Shown here: positions 54,121 to 63,985 of the stretch, one piece after another
Position numbering within the stretch: the first letter of the stretch is position 1
How the letters are laid out: each line of letters starts with the position of its first letter
Program-made: the position numbers and the translations under genes
The notes under the pieces: generated by a model
Told to the model about the DNA's origin: nothing
What the model saw: the letters and a program-made list of their open reading frames with translations, nothing else
Database searches by the model: none
NCBI GenBank assembly: GCA_015062805.1
Contig: SUTQ01000003.1
Span: 1-64,000 of the forward strand
Reading direction: 5' to 3'
DNA length: 64,000 bases
Source: Methanosphaera stadtmanae
Lineage (GTDB): Archaea; Methanobacteriota; Methanobacteria; Methanobacteriales; Methanobacteriaceae

Positions 54121-55680
54121 ATGATTGAAGAATTTAATACTGTTATAAAAAATCCTCGAAAGGTAATAACTCGTTTTGCATCTTGCTATCCTAATATTTA
54201 TAGGGTGGCAATGTCTTCCCTTGGTTATCAAATTATCTATGATTATCTTAATGCCCGTGAAGATATTTACTGCGAACGCGTAATATACCCTCAGACCAAA
54301 AGTATAGAAACAAGATCTGAACTTGGAGATTTCGATATAGTAGGATTTACTCTTCAATTTGAACAAGACTATTTTAACATGATTGATATGTTAAAACGAA
54401 GCAATATTCCATTAGAAAGCAAAGATAGAAGACCAAGTGACCCCTTAGTTATTGCAGGAGGCCCATGTGCTGCATCAAATCCATTACCAATATCTAATTT
54501 TATAGATTTATTTGTTGTTGGAGATGCAGAAATGATTATAGATGAAATCATAGATGTCCGAAGTGATACAAATAATCCCCGTGAAGACATATACGATTTT
54601 TTAGATATTCCCGGAGTATATAAACCTGGTGAAAAAGTAAAAATTCAACAAGTTAAAAATATGAAAGATGCTTGGAGACCAATTTACCAGATTGTAACTA
54701 AAACGGATAATAAAAAATTTATTCCAGCATTTGGTACTGATGCATTCCTTATGGAAGTATCTCGTGGATGCACTCGAGGTTGTAGGTTTTGTATGAGTGG
54801 ATGTATGTACAGACCTAGACGTGAAGTACCACTAAATACACTTCTGGATACTGCTATTAAAACTCGTCAAGCAACTGGTCATAATAAAGTTGCATTAATA
54901 GGTGAAGCTGTAAGTGACTATTCAAGAATTGAAGAGTTATGTTGGCAATTATATGAAGAAGATTTTCAAATAGCAACTCCATCACTACGGGTTGAATCTA
55001 TTTCAGATGAACTCCTAGAAATATTTAAAACAAGTGGTATGAAAACCATTACTATAGCTCCCGAAACGATATATAAACAAAGATTAAAACTCAACAAACC
55101 CATGACTGATAATGACATATACCATACAATTGACAGAGCCACTGCTTTAAAATTAAAAATTAAAATGTATTTACTTTTGGGTACTCCTGGAGAAACAAAT
55201 GACGATGTTTTAGAACTAGTCAATTTTCTTAGAAGTATAACTAGTCGTGGGATACGTTATAATGCCATTACCACTAGTGTTAATCCATTAATTCCTAAAC
55301 CACATACTCCATTGCAATATATGGGTTTCGACTATGATGTTTTATATGATAGGTTTAAGAAGTATAGTGTACGTTTAAGATTTAAAAATAAACAAGAAAA
55401 TCTAAAAAAAGCCACTATTCAATATGTTTTGACAAACAGTGGTGTTGAATTAAATGAACTCCTTAAATTTGGTCATAAAATTTCATTTAAAGATTGGTAT
55501 AAACTTGCAAATAGCATTAATGAAGCTAAAACAAAAGATTATTATAATGTTCCATGGTATGAAATTGATGTTGGAATTAAAGAATCATTCTTGAAAAAGG
55601 AATATGAAAAAGTTAACGATGGAATTATAACTCCATGGTGTGAAAGTGATGGATGTTATGATTGTGGAAGTTGTAATTAA
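54121..55680 (+). CDS. Radical SAM protein with B12-binding-like N-terminal part
   Basis: 519 residues. Residues 1-170 look like a Rossmann, B12-binding-like domain (RVAMSSLGYQIIYDYLN, GFTLQFEQDYFNM, VIAGGPCAASNPLP, FVVGDAE). The radical SAM core follows with CTRGCRFC (CxxxCxxC) at about residue 218, then LIGEAVSDYSRI, IAPETI and LLGTPGETNDD. The C-terminus ends with CESDGCYDCGSCN, a possible extra metal site. The family is common in methanogens and of unknown reaction. No Shine-Dalgarno sequence before the ATG; the message may be leaderless. The aminotransferase gene follows after 17 bp. Confidence 0.87.
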   Translation: MIEEFNTVIKNPRKVITRFASCYPNIYRVAMSSLGYQIIYDYLNAREDIYCERVIYPQTKSIETRSELGDFDIVGFTLQFEQDYFNMIDMLKRSNIPLESKDRRPSDPLVIAGGPCAASNPLPISNFIDLFVVGDAEMIIDEIIDVRSDTNNPREDIYDFLDIPGVYKPGEKVKIQQVKNMKDAWRPIYQIVTKTDNKKFIPAFGTDAFLMEVSRGCTRGCRFCMSGCMYRPRREVPLNTLLDTAIKTRQATGHNKVALIGEAVSDYSRIEELCWQLYEEDFQIATPSLRVESISDELLEIFKTSGMKTITIAPETIYKQRLKLNKPMTDNDIYHTIDRATALKLKIKMYLLLGTPGETNDDVLELVNFLRSITSRGIRYNAITTSVNPLIPKPHTPLQYMGFDYDVLYDRFKKYSVRLRFKNKQENLKKATIQYVLTNSGVELNELLKFGHKISFKDWYKLANSINEAKTKDYYNVPWYEIDVGIKESFLKKEYEKVNDGIITPWCESDGCYDCGSCN

Positions 55681-55697
55681 ATTAGAGGTAATTTATT

Positions 55698-56810
55698 ATG
55701 AATTATGGAGCCGAAAGAGTATCTAAAATAAATTTATCACAAGTAAGAAAAATGTTTGAACAAGCAAGCCCTTCCGCTATTAATTTAGCATTAGGTGAAC
55801 CTGATTTTGATACTCCAAAACATATTTTAGAATCATTGAAAAACGCACTTGATGAAAATCGCACTCATTACTCCCAAAATAAGGGAGAACCTATTTTACG
55901 TGAAAGTATTGCTAAAAAATTAGATAAAGACAATAACATCAAAGTTTCAAGTGACGACGTGATTGTAACAGTTGGTGCTAGTGAAGCATTATATTCAAGT
56001 ATACAAGCATTAATCAATCCGAAAGATGATGTTTTAATTCCGGATCCTGGATTTTTATCTTATGCAGAATGTGTTCGTTTAGCTGGTGCTAATAGCATAC
56101 CTGTTAAAAGCAGCTACGAAAATGGATTTAAAACTACAATTGATGATGTTGAAAATGCTTTAACGGAAAATACAAAAGCAATTATTATTAATTCACCATG
56201 TAATCCTACGGGTGCGGTAATGGAAAAAGAAGACATAAAAGCAATAGCAGATTTAGCCACAGATAAGGAATTTATCATATTATCTGATGAAATTTATGAA
56301 AAAATTATTTATGATAAAAAACATTACAGTTTTCAAACATACACAGAAAATGCAGTGACCATTAATGGATTTAGTAAAGCATATGCTATGACTGGCCTAA
56401 GAGTTGGATACTGTGCATCCAATCCAGAAATAATCGATGAAATACTTAAAGTTCATCAATATAATGTTGCATGCATAGATACGGCAACACAAATTGCATG
56501 TAATACTGCATTAACTTCTTCACAGGATTGTGTAATTGAAATGACTAATGAATTTAAGAAAAGAAGAGATTTAGTTGTAAATTCATTGAATGATATGGGA
56601 TTGGATTGTGTTATGCCTGATGGAGCATTTTATGTATTTTTCCATGCAAATAATCCTGAAGAATTTGTCAAAAAGGCTGTGAAAGAAGATGTAATTTTAG
56701 TTCCTGGTGGAGCGTTTGGTGAAGAAGGAAAAGAATTTATTAGATTATCTTATGCACAAAGTTATGATAATTTAGCAGAAGCTATGAAAAGATTAGAAAA
56801 AATTGTATGA
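55698..56810 (+). CDS. Class I/II aminotransferase
   Basis: 370 residues. PLP fold type I: INLALGEPDFDTPKHI, VTVGASEALYSSIQALI, NSPCNPTGAVM, LSDEIYEKIIY, and INGFSKAYAMTGLRVGY with the Schiff-base Lys. Near the aspartate aminotransferase group, but the substrate cannot be fixed from sequence. AGAGGTAATT precedes the ATG. It is co-transcribed with the radical SAM gene and touches the end of the convergent coiled-coil gene. Confidence 0.9.
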   Translation: MNYGAERVSKINLSQVRKMFEQASPSAINLALGEPDFDTPKHILESLKNALDENRTHYSQNKGEPILRESIAKKLDKDNNIKVSSDDVIVTVGASEALYSSIQALINPKDDVLIPDPGFLSYAECVRLAGANSIPVKSSYENGFKTTIDDVENALTENTKAIIINSPCNPTGAVMEKEDIKAIADLATDKEFIILSDEIYEKIIYDKKHYSFQTYTENAVTINGFSKAYAMTGLRVGYCASNPEIIDEILKVHQYNVACIDTATQIACNTALTSSQDCVIEMTNEFKKRRDLVVNSLNDMGLDCVMPDGAFYVFFHANNPEEFVKKAVKEDVILVPGGAFGEEGKEFIRLSYAQSYDNLAEAMKRLEKIV

Positions 56811-57329
56811 TTAAACCCAATTTTCTAATTTTTTTGTTATTTTTTGAAGTTTTTCTATTGTATTCTCAGTTAATTTTATATTTTCAATATATAAATCTAT
56901 TTTTTCTTGGTATATTTCTACTAATGGTAAACATTCATCAAAGAAATCACTGTCCATATACTGTGAACGATAGAATTTTAATGTTCTTTTATTACTATTT
57001 ACTTGACGTTTACAGTGATCAATATATTTTGATAAAGCATTAATTTCATTTAATGCATCCTTCCTAATTTGTACATATTCTTGATATGTTCCATTAATAT
57101 GACTTTTAAAATATTTTGGAAGATCTTCTTCAGCGGTCGTAAATTCTTGCATACTTTCAATTATAAAATGATTTAAATTTTGATAATAATTTTCATAGCC
57201 TTCAATAGCATTTAAAAGTTCATTTTTTTCCTTTTTTAAATCATCCAATGCATTTGTTTCAGTTTTAATTCTTTGTTGAATCTCTTTTTTGGCTTTGGAT
57301 ATAAATTCTTTTTGAGCTTTGTCTGGCAT
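56811..57329 (-). CDS. Coiled-coil protein, unknown function
   Basis: 172 residues, mostly helical with heptad patterns at both ends (RIKTETNALDDLKKEKNELLNAIEG; YQEKIDLYIENIKLTENTI). No signal, membrane segment or recognised motif. GGGGATT precedes the ATG. Its stop directly abuts the stop of the aminotransferase gene on the other strand. Confidence 0.7.
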   Translation of the reverse strand: MPDKAQKEFISKAKKEIQQRIKTETNALDDLKKEKNELLNAIEGYENYYQNLNHFIIESMQEFTTAEEDLPKYFKSHINGTYQEYVQIRKDALNEINALSKYIDHCKRQVNSNKRTLKFYRSQYMDSDFFDECLPLVEIYQEKIDLYIENIKLTENTIEKLQKITKKLENWV

Positions 57330-57457
57330 AAATAATCCCCAATTTATTAGATAAATTACAATAGAATATTATATGATATATTTCTTTAAAATTATTTAAA
57401 AAGTTATTCTTAAAAAAATAGTAGTACATTATTAAAATATTTTAAAAATAAAGTAAG

Positions 57458-57541
57458 CGCCGAGACCGGGATTCGAACCCGGGTGGACATCTGTCCAGTG
57501 GCTTAGCAGGCCACCGCCGTACCAGGCTGGGCCATCTCGAC
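57458..57541 (-). tRNA. tRNA-Ser (GCT anticodon)
   Basis: 84-nt class II tRNA. The acceptor strands GTCGAGA and TCTCGGC pair; the T arm has GGTTCGAATCC; the anticodon loop is CTGCTAA with GCT at 57505-57507; a long variable arm (TGGACAGATGTCCA) marks a serine tRNA. Discriminator G. The CCA end is not encoded. It reads AGC and AGT codons. Confidence 0.97.
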
Positions 57542-57610
57542 AATTATAAAAGAGTTATATTAGATTATGTTTCTTATTACATTTAAACATTTCTATACAA
57601 ATATATTTTT

Positions 57611-57921
57611 AGCGGCATGTAATTGGATGGACATACCTCATAAGAATAAGTGATCTAATTTCATAACTCCATCCCGCTAATCCGTAAACATCAGTTGTCT
57701 AAAACAGAGCTGCTTCTTTCCAGACCTGACCCATTCAATTAATTAATATAGTTTAATTCAGCCCTCCAGCTGAACCCCTATAACCGCTAATCCTACGGGG
57801 CGAAACTTCGACATCACAAAAAAAGGCTTATAAATATTTAATATGCCTCTCCAAAAACTTCGGTCGCTCCATATAGAGGATTTGAGCTTACAAGAGACCA
57901 CTAACCTCCCAACCTAGCCTA
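57611..57921 (-). ncRNA. Signal recognition particle (7S) RNA
   Basis: About 311 nt. The S-domain helix 8 is clear: on the minus strand GGGTCAGGTCTGGAAAGAAG runs on to CAGCTC (57707-57731), with a GGAA tetraloop closed by U-A and the symmetric loop that binds SRP54. The 5' end TAGGCTAGGTTGGGAGGTTAG is typical of archaeal 7S RNA and pairs with the 3' end near CCAATTACATGCCGCTA. The ends are set by this pairing and by a TATA box 25 bp upstream; they may be off by a few bases. Confidence 0.93.
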
Positions 57922-57941
57922 TTAATATTTATGTAACAAAG

Positions 57942-57951
57942 TATTAATAAA
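57942..57951 (-). promoter_or_regulatory. TATA box for SRP RNA
   Basis: TTTATTAATA on the minus strand, centred about 25 bp before the 5' end of the 7S RNA, the expected archaeal distance. Confidence 0.55.
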
Positions 57952-58140
57952 TGTTTTTATTAAAAATACATTTTTTTGACATATTAAAAAAAAAAATCTA
58001 AAAAAAAATTTATACTTAATTATCTAAAAAAATCTAAAACAACTAAAAATTCCATATTTTTGAAAAAAAAAGTCAACTATATAATCAATTAAGAATAAAA
58101 TTATAAATGTTAAATAATTTAATTATTAGGAGACATTATA

Positions 58141-61100
58141 ATGATAAATAAAAAGAATATTTTACTTCTTTTTATTAGTTTAACAGTTATATGTTTGACT
58201 GTATCTGTAGTCTCTGCAACAGATGAAAATGTTGTCTCAGATACTCAAACTACAACTGAAATAACAAAGGTAGTTGATAATTCAATTACAAATGATGTTA
58301 TGACTAATGAAAAAATTAAAAAAACTGAACATTCAGTTACTAATAGTAAAGAAGCATCTGGTTCTACATATTATGTTTCAACTACTGGAAAATCTACCAA
58401 TGATGGTAGTAAAGCTAATCCAGTTGATTTAACAACCGCAGTAAATAAGGTTAAAAGAGAACAGGGTGGGAACATTATTATAACTGCAGGAAATTATCCA
58501 ATAACCAGTTATTTAGGACTCACTACTGCTGGAACATACTCCGTAAGTGGTGAAACAGGTCAGACTATTACTCTAAATGGACAAGACAAATCAAAAATTA
58601 TGTGGATAACTGATGGAGTTAATGTAGAACTTAAAAACATTGTATTTTCAAATGGAAAAGACGCAGGAGTAGCTGGTGCAATCCGTAAAGATGGAAATGG
58701 TTATTTGAAAATTACCAATTGTACCTTTAAAAATAACAATGCAGCAAACGGTGGTGCTATATATTCCGCTACCAATGCATTAGAAATTACTAACTGTAAT
58801 TTTGACAGTAATGTAGCAACTGCTTCTGGAGGAGCAATCAATAACCTTGGTGTAAATACAAAAATTTCTAACAGCATCTTTACAAACAATAAAGCAACTG
58901 CACTTGGTGGAGCTATTCTTAATAAAGCAGATGGTTTAACCATCTCAAACAGTGAATTTACACAGAATTCAGCAAAAATTGGTGGTTCATTATATAATGA
59001 TGGTGGTAACAGTTTAACAATTTCTAAAAACAAATTTACAAAAGACACTGCTACTGAATCATCCGGTTCAATATATACTAAAGGAACATCAAAAATATTA
59101 GAAAACACATTCACTGGAACTAACTCCAAACAAGCTGGAACAATATTAGTACTTCAAAATACTGGAACAGTTATTTCCAAAAACCAGTTCATAAAAAATT
59201 CAGCTACAGATACTGGTGGGGTAATTACCAATAATGGTGCTAAAAATACTGAAATTTCTTACAACAACTTTAAAGAAAACTCAGCTAAAAGTGGAATGAT
59301 TGTGGACTATGAATCAAGTACAGGAACCTCAATCAAATATAACAATTTCACCAAAAATACTGCAACATTATCTGGTGGAGCTATCAGTATAAGTTCCATA
59401 TCTTCTTCAATAACAAATAATTTATTTGAAGAAAATAAAGCTGCAAACGGTTCTGGTGCAATATATGTAGAAGGAAATAATTTAAACATTGATAACAACA
59501 TATTCAAAAAACAAACTACTGATGGTTCTGGAGCAGCAATATTCGTTCGTGCAAGTAATGCTAAAATAACAAACAATGAAATAACAGATAGTTACTGTCA
59601 TTCAGGTACTATTTACCTTGATAGAGATGGAAATAGTGTTTTAAACAACATTATTAAAAATAACAAAGTAAAAGAAAGTGGATCTGCAATATTAATCAAT
59701 GCAAATGCAAACTCCATAATTACTGGAAACACCATTTCTAATAACCAAGCACTTAGTGGTGGAGCAGTAGTTAGTATTAATACCAAAAAAACAACCATAA
59801 ACAATAATAAATTCATCAACAATTCAGCTAAACTTGGTGGAGCAATTGTAAACAACAATGGTATCGGTACAACTATACAAAATAATGAATTTACATCAAA
59901 TACTGCACAAACTAATGGTGGAGCTATAATGGTTTACAAACCAAGTTCCCAAGTTACTATAAAAAATAACAAATTCACATCAAATGTTGCAGCAGCAAAT
60001 GCTGGAGCAATTATGATGGATGGAAATAATAACATTATTTCATACAATTCATTCACTTCTAACGTTGCTACAAATAATCTTGGTGGAGCTATATCCAATT
60101 ATGGAACTAGCACACAAATAATATACAACAACTTTACTGCAAATAAAGCAAATTACGACAAAGAAGCTATTAGAGATAATGCTAATGCTAAAAAAGAAAA
60201 TAACAAAAACGCTGATACTTCAAAATGTTCAGCAACAATCTATAATGGTGGAGCAAGTTCCACTATATCAAACAACATCTTTGAAGATACAGTTCCAGTC
60301 GTAAAAGTTGCTACAATAGTTACAGTCAGTCCAGCTTCTGCTACTGCAGAAGATAATATGACATTAACTGCAAATATTAAAGGAGTTGACGGTACATCAG
60401 TAAATGGTGGTACTGTAGTATTTAAAATTAATGGAAAAACTATTTCTGACAAGATAAGTGTCAAAAATGGTAAAGTTACTGCAACAGTCGTAGCAGTAAA
60501 AGGATTTAACAATGGAAATATTACTGCATCTTATAGTGGTTCAACAAATTACTTAGCAAATAGTACTAAAACACCTGCTAAAGCAACTGTTAACCTTAGA
60601 GAAGCAAAATTAACCCTGACTGTTACACCTACAACTCAAAAACAATATGAAACTATCCAATTCACCGCAAAAGTTACAGATTCTGTTACGAATAAAGCAC
60701 CTGCTGATAATACAAAATCATATGTAATATTTAAAATAAACGGTGTTACCCTTAAAGATAGTTCCAATAATGTAATAAGAGTTAAAGTTAACAATGGTGT
60801 TGCAACTTACAATTATGTTGTTCCAGCAGGTATGGCTGGATACACAGCAGATAATCAAGTTAGGTATTATAATGCATCAACCAGCTTTTTCCACCCTGAC
60901 TACAATACACCTGCAAGACCTATAGCTAAATTTACTGTTCAAAGAAGTCCTGTTACAATCACAACAACCCAACTTATAGCAAATATGACTTCCAAAAAAT
61001 TAATCATTAAAGGAAACATTAAAGACTATAAAAACAATAATGTGATAGGAACAAGTAAGTTAAATGTAAAAATAAATGGTGTAACTTTAAAAATTAATAA

Positions 61101-61254
61101 TGCTAATACCGTTACATTAGAAAATGGTATAATAAACTTAGTAATTGATATTCCAGCAAATGTAAATAATATTAAAAATATTACCTTAGTAACTGGTGCA
61201 AAAACCGCATATGAAGGTTATAGAACTACAATTACAAGTTTTACAAGAGCATAA
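58141..61254 (+). CDS. Adhesin-like surface protein with right-handed beta-helix
   Basis: 1037 residues. Signal peptide at 1-26 (MINKKNILLLFISLTVICLTVSVVSA), a linker to about 75, then many parallel beta-helix rungs to about 715, with repeated patterns such as ITNCTFKNNNAANGGAIYS and SIFTNNKATALGGAI (NN-x-A-x-x-GGAI). Residues about 720-1037 are the three-part C-terminal module shared with the adhesin at 2026-6825. AGGAGAC precedes the ATG. There is no C-terminal membrane helix. Likely secreted and wall-attached; the beta-helix could bind or cut polysaccharide, but no catalytic residues were identified. A terminator hairpin follows. Confidence 0.9.
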   Translation: MINKKNILLLFISLTVICLTVSVVSATDENVVSDTQTTTEITKVVDNSITNDVMTNEKIKKTEHSVTNSKEASGSTYYVSTTGKSTNDGSKANPVDLTTAVNKVKREQGGNIIITAGNYPITSYLGLTTAGTYSVSGETGQTITLNGQDKSKIMWITDGVNVELKNIVFSNGKDAGVAGAIRKDGNGYLKITNCTFKNNNAANGGAIYSATNALEITNCNFDSNVATASGGAINNLGVNTKISNSIFTNNKATALGGAILNKADGLTISNSEFTQNSAKIGGSLYNDGGNSLTISKNKFTKDTATESSGSIYTKGTSKILENTFTGTNSKQAGTILVLQNTGTVISKNQFIKNSATDTGGVITNNGAKNTEISYNNFKENSAKSGMIVDYESSTGTSIKYNNFTKNTATLSGGAISISSISSSITNNLFEENKAANGSGAIYVEGNNLNIDNNIFKKQTTDGSGAAIFVRASNAKITNNEITDSYCHSGTIYLDRDGNSVLNNIIKNNKVKESGSAILINANANSIITGNTISNNQALSGGAVVSINTKKTTINNNKFINNSAKLGGAIVNNNGIGTTIQNNEFTSNTAQTNGGAIMVYKPSSQVTIKNNKFTSNVAAANAGAIMMDGNNNIISYNSFTSNVATNNLGGAISNYGTSTQIIYNNFTANKANYDKEAIRDNANAKKENNKNADTSKCSATIYNGGASSTISNNIFEDTVPVVKVATIVTVSPASATAEDNMTLTANIKGVDGTSVNGGTVVFKINGKTISDKISVKNGKVTATVVAVKGFNNGNITASYSGSTNYLANSTKTPAKATVNLREAKLTLTVTPTTQKQYETIQFTAKVTDSVTNKAPADNTKSYVIFKINGVTLKDSSNNVIRVKVNNGVATYNYVVPAGMAGYTADNQVRYYNASTSFFHPDYNTPARPIAKFTVQRSPVTITTTQLIANMTSKKLIIKGNIKDYKNNNVIGTSKLNVKINGVTLKINNANTVTLENGIINLVIDIPANVNNIKNITLVTGAKTAYEGYRTTITSFTRA
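60298..61254 (+). other. Shared C-terminal module of the two adhesin-like proteins (copy 2)
   Basis: Codes for residues about 720-1037. Contains ITASYSGSTNYLANS, LREAKLTLTV, YNASTSFFHPDYN, SPVTITTTQLI and ITLVTGAKTAYEGYRTTI, which line up one by one with the end of the protein at 2026-6825. Confidence 0.8.
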
Positions 61255-61263
61255 ATAAATAAT

Positions 61264-61301
61264 GAGTATAATTTCAATTTATACTCTTCAACTCCCTTTT
61301 T
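61264..61301 (+). terminator. Terminator after the beta-helix adhesin gene
   Basis: GAGTATAA (61264-61271) and TTATACTC (61279-61286) form a perfect 8-bp stem with a 7-base loop, followed by a TTTTT run at 61297-61301. Confidence 0.65.
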
Positions 61302-61418
61302 AAATAAATTATTTGAAAAATATACTATTTTTAAATTAAAAATAATTTAATACATCCAAGTATTTAAACTAAAAAAGACATAAATACATATTGTTTTATA
61401 AATGATGGAATACGTTAT

Positions 61419-61916
61419 ATGAATAAAAAATTAATAATAGGAATAATTATCATTTTATTAATAATTATAATAGGTTATGTAACTATTAATGAATTTAATA
61501 AAGCAGATACCAAAGTTCCATACATTAATTCACATATACAAAAAGCAAACGATGAATATAATCAAGCAGTGGATTTTTTAAACAAAAAAAACTATACGAA
61601 TACCATACAACATATTAATGAATCATACAAAGAATATATGCTAGCTAAAGAAAACACAGAAGAAGCAATGGCCAAATCAATTAAAACTAACCAATCATTA
61701 CAAGTACAATACTTTAATTACACAATTACAGAATTAGATTATAAAATAAATGCTACTGTCGAAATGTATAACGGATTAGACTATGTTAAAAGTAATCCAA
61801 GCAAAGCATTATCCCTTTTCAGAAATTCAGAAAAAAATATGGAAAATGCTAAAGAATATTCAGATAAACGTAGCCTACTAGAAGAACAATATCCTGACAA
61901 TTTTTTAAAAGAATAG
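61419..61916 (+). CDS. Membrane-anchored helical extracytoplasmic protein
   Basis: 165 residues. Residues 4-24 (KLIIGIIIILLIIIIGYVTI) are an N-terminal anchor. The outer part is helical and charged, with YNQAVDFLNKKNYTNTIQHI and LDYVKSNPSKALSLFRNSEKN suggesting two TPR-like helix pairs. There are few conserved residues. No clear Shine-Dalgarno sequence before the ATG. It is followed after 40 bp by the RecJ-like gene, probably on the same transcript. Function unknown. Confidence 0.65.
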   Translation: MNKKLIIGIIIILLIIIIGYVTINEFNKADTKVPYINSHIQKANDEYNQAVDFLNKKNYTNTIQHINESYKEYMLAKENTEEAMAKSIKTNQSLQVQYFNYTITELDYKINATVEMYNGLDYVKSNPSKALSLFRNSEKNMENAKEYSDKRSLLEEQYPDNFLKE

Positions 61917-61956
61917 TCAGTTTGATTTTTGTTTTATAGTAATAGGAGTTTTAAAT

Positions 61957-63864
61957 ATGACTAATGAACAAAATACATCACAAAGGAATAATAAACCAAT
62001 AGTGAATGTATTAAATCCTTCATGTCAAATAGAAGACCTAGAAATAGGTAGTGATTATGAAGGAGTCATTACCAGAGTAGAAAAATATGGATTCTTTGTA
62101 AGTCTTAGTAAAAGTGTATACGGTTTACTTAGATCAAGAAATCCTAAAGAAAAAGTTGGAGATAAAATAGTTGTTAAAATTTCAGAAATTAAACCTCATA
62201 AAGGTAAAATGGACGTTGATTTAACTTATTCTAAAACTAAATATGGTAGTGACTACGAAATTATAAAAGTTAAAAGAAATGTTAAACGAACAAGAATTGC
62301 TGACCTTTCTGAAGACAACCTTGGAAGAAATGTTGCAATTCAAGGTGAAATTATTCAAATACAACAAACAAGTGGACCAACAATATTTACCGTTCGTGAT
62401 GAAACAGATGTTACCTGGGCTGCAGCATTCAATGAACCTGGAGTAAGAATGTATCCTGATTTAGAAGTTGAAGATGTTGTTGAAATTTTAGGAGAAGTTT
62501 CATTACATGGTGGAAAAATTCAGATAGAATCTGAAAATATTGAAAAACTTGAAGATGAAGAAGAAGAAAACTTCAAAAAAATTGTATCTGATGCAATGGA
62601 TAAAAAAGCAGAACCTGAAGATACATCTGTTATGGTAGAAAGTGAAATATTGGATTTATTAAGACCAAAACTTGCATTAGCTGCAAAAGCTATTAGAAAA
62701 GCTATTCTTGATGGTAGAAGTATCCTTGTACGTCACCATGCTGATGCAGATGGTATTTGTGCAGGAGTTGCAGTAGAACAAGCAGTACTTCCATTACTAA
62801 GAGAAGAAAGCAATGATGCTGATGCTGAATGGCACTTCTTTAAACGTTCACCAAGTAAAGCCCCATTCTATGAATTAGAAGATGTTGTAAAAGACTTATC
62901 TTATGCATTAGAAGATGCAGAACGCCATGGTCAAAAATTACCATTACTTGTATTATTAGATAATGGTTCTACCGAAGAAGATGTGGCTGCTTTAAGACAT
63001 TCAAAAGTTTACGGAATTGAATCTATTGTTGTAGACCACCATTATCCTGGGGAAGTAGAAAATGGTAGGGCTTTAATAGATGATTATGTAGATATTCACG
63101 TTAATCCTTATCTTGTAGGTGGAGATTCACAACTAACTGCTGGAGCATTAGCAGTTGAACTTGCAGGAATGATAAATCCTGATGTTAGACCTCAAATAAG
63201 ACATTTCCCTGGTATTGCAGCAGTTGGAGATCATGCAGAATGTGATGAAGTAGACCAATATCTTGCAATCGCTGAAGAAGAAGGTTATTCTCGTGACGAT
63301 TTAGATAAAATTGCTACATGTGTTGATTTTGAAGCTTATTTCTTAAGATTCATGAATGGTAGAGGTGTTATGAATACTATTCTTGGTTTAGAAGATAAAG
63401 AACGTCAACAAGAATTACTCGATGTGTTGATGAGTGAATCTGATAAACGTGTAGAAACGCAACTTAAAGCAGCAATGCCTAATGTTGAAACAGTTTACTT
63501 CGATAACGGAATTCAACTCAACAGATTAGATGTTGAAAAATATGCTCATAAATTCACTTATCCGGCACCTGGTAAAACAACTGGATATGTACATGATAAA
63601 TTAGTACAGGAAAAAAGTGAAGATGAACCTATTATGACATTAGCAAATGGGCCTGATTTTGCAGTACTTAGAGCTACAGAAGTAATTAAAAATGAGTTTG
63701 AATTTAATTTAAACAATGTGATTACTAAAATACAAGAAGAAATTCCACAAGCAGGTGCTGATGGTGGAGGACACGAAGTAGCAGGTTCTTTAAAATTCGT
63801 TGAAGGATTACAGGAAGAAGTATTAAACTTATTTATTGAAGAGGTTAAAAATCTTAAAAGATAA
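61957..63864 (+). CDS. recJ-like: S1-OB-DHH protein (archaeal RecJ-like)
   Basis: 635 residues. S1 RNA-binding-like domain at about 25-95 (GSDYEGVITRVEKYGFFVSLS), an OB-fold at about 105-190 (GRNVAIQGEIIQIQQTSGP, FTVRDETDVTWAAAF), then a DHH phosphoesterase core with RHHADADGICAGVA at about 259, LLVLLDNGSTEED, VVDHHYPGEVENG at about 359, and DHAE; the DHHA1 end has GADGGGHEVAGS at about 600. Homologues are archaeal RecJ-type nucleases linked to replication (GINS-associated) or to RNA decay. AGGAG precedes the ATG. Confidence 0.92.
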   Translation: MTNEQNTSQRNNKPIVNVLNPSCQIEDLEIGSDYEGVITRVEKYGFFVSLSKSVYGLLRSRNPKEKVGDKIVVKISEIKPHKGKMDVDLTYSKTKYGSDYEIIKVKRNVKRTRIADLSEDNLGRNVAIQGEIIQIQQTSGPTIFTVRDETDVTWAAAFNEPGVRMYPDLEVEDVVEILGEVSLHGGKIQIESENIEKLEDEEEENFKKIVSDAMDKKAEPEDTSVMVESEILDLLRPKLALAAKAIRKAILDGRSILVRHHADADGICAGVAVEQAVLPLLREESNDADAEWHFFKRSPSKAPFYELEDVVKDLSYALEDAERHGQKLPLLVLLDNGSTEEDVAALRHSKVYGIESIVVDHHYPGEVENGRALIDDYVDIHVNPYLVGGDSQLTAGALAVELAGMINPDVRPQIRHFPGIAAVGDHAECDEVDQYLAIAEEEGYSRDDLDKIATCVDFEAYFLRFMNGRGVMNTILGLEDKERQQELLDVLMSESDKRVETQLKAAMPNVETVYFDNGIQLNRLDVEKYAHKFTYPAPGKTTGYVHDKLVQEKSEDEPIMTLANGPDFAVLRATEVIKNEFEFNLNNVITKIQEEIPQAGADGGGHEVAGSLKFVEGLQEEVLNLFIEEVKNLKR

Positions 63865-63880
63865 ACCACAACCTCATTAA

Positions 63881-63904
63881 ATTTCTCTATTATCTTAGAG
63901 AAAT
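63881..63904 (+). terminator. Terminator after the RecJ-like gene
   Basis: ATTTCTCTA-TTATCT-TAGAGAAAT, a perfect 9-bp stem 17 bp after the stop, with T-rich sequence starting at about 63917. Confidence 0.65.
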
Positions 63905-63957
63905 ATGAATATCCACCTTTTTTTATTATTAATTACTATTTTTAAATTATACATTCT

Positions 63958-63985
63958 AAAAAAAAGAATTGAAATTTATTCAATT
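63958..63985 (-). terminator. Minus-strand terminator at the window end
   Basis: On the minus strand AATTGAA-TAAAT-TTCAATT forms a 7-bp stem followed by CTTTTTTTT (63958-63965). It starts at the stop codon of the partial gene at the edge. Confidence 0.6.
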
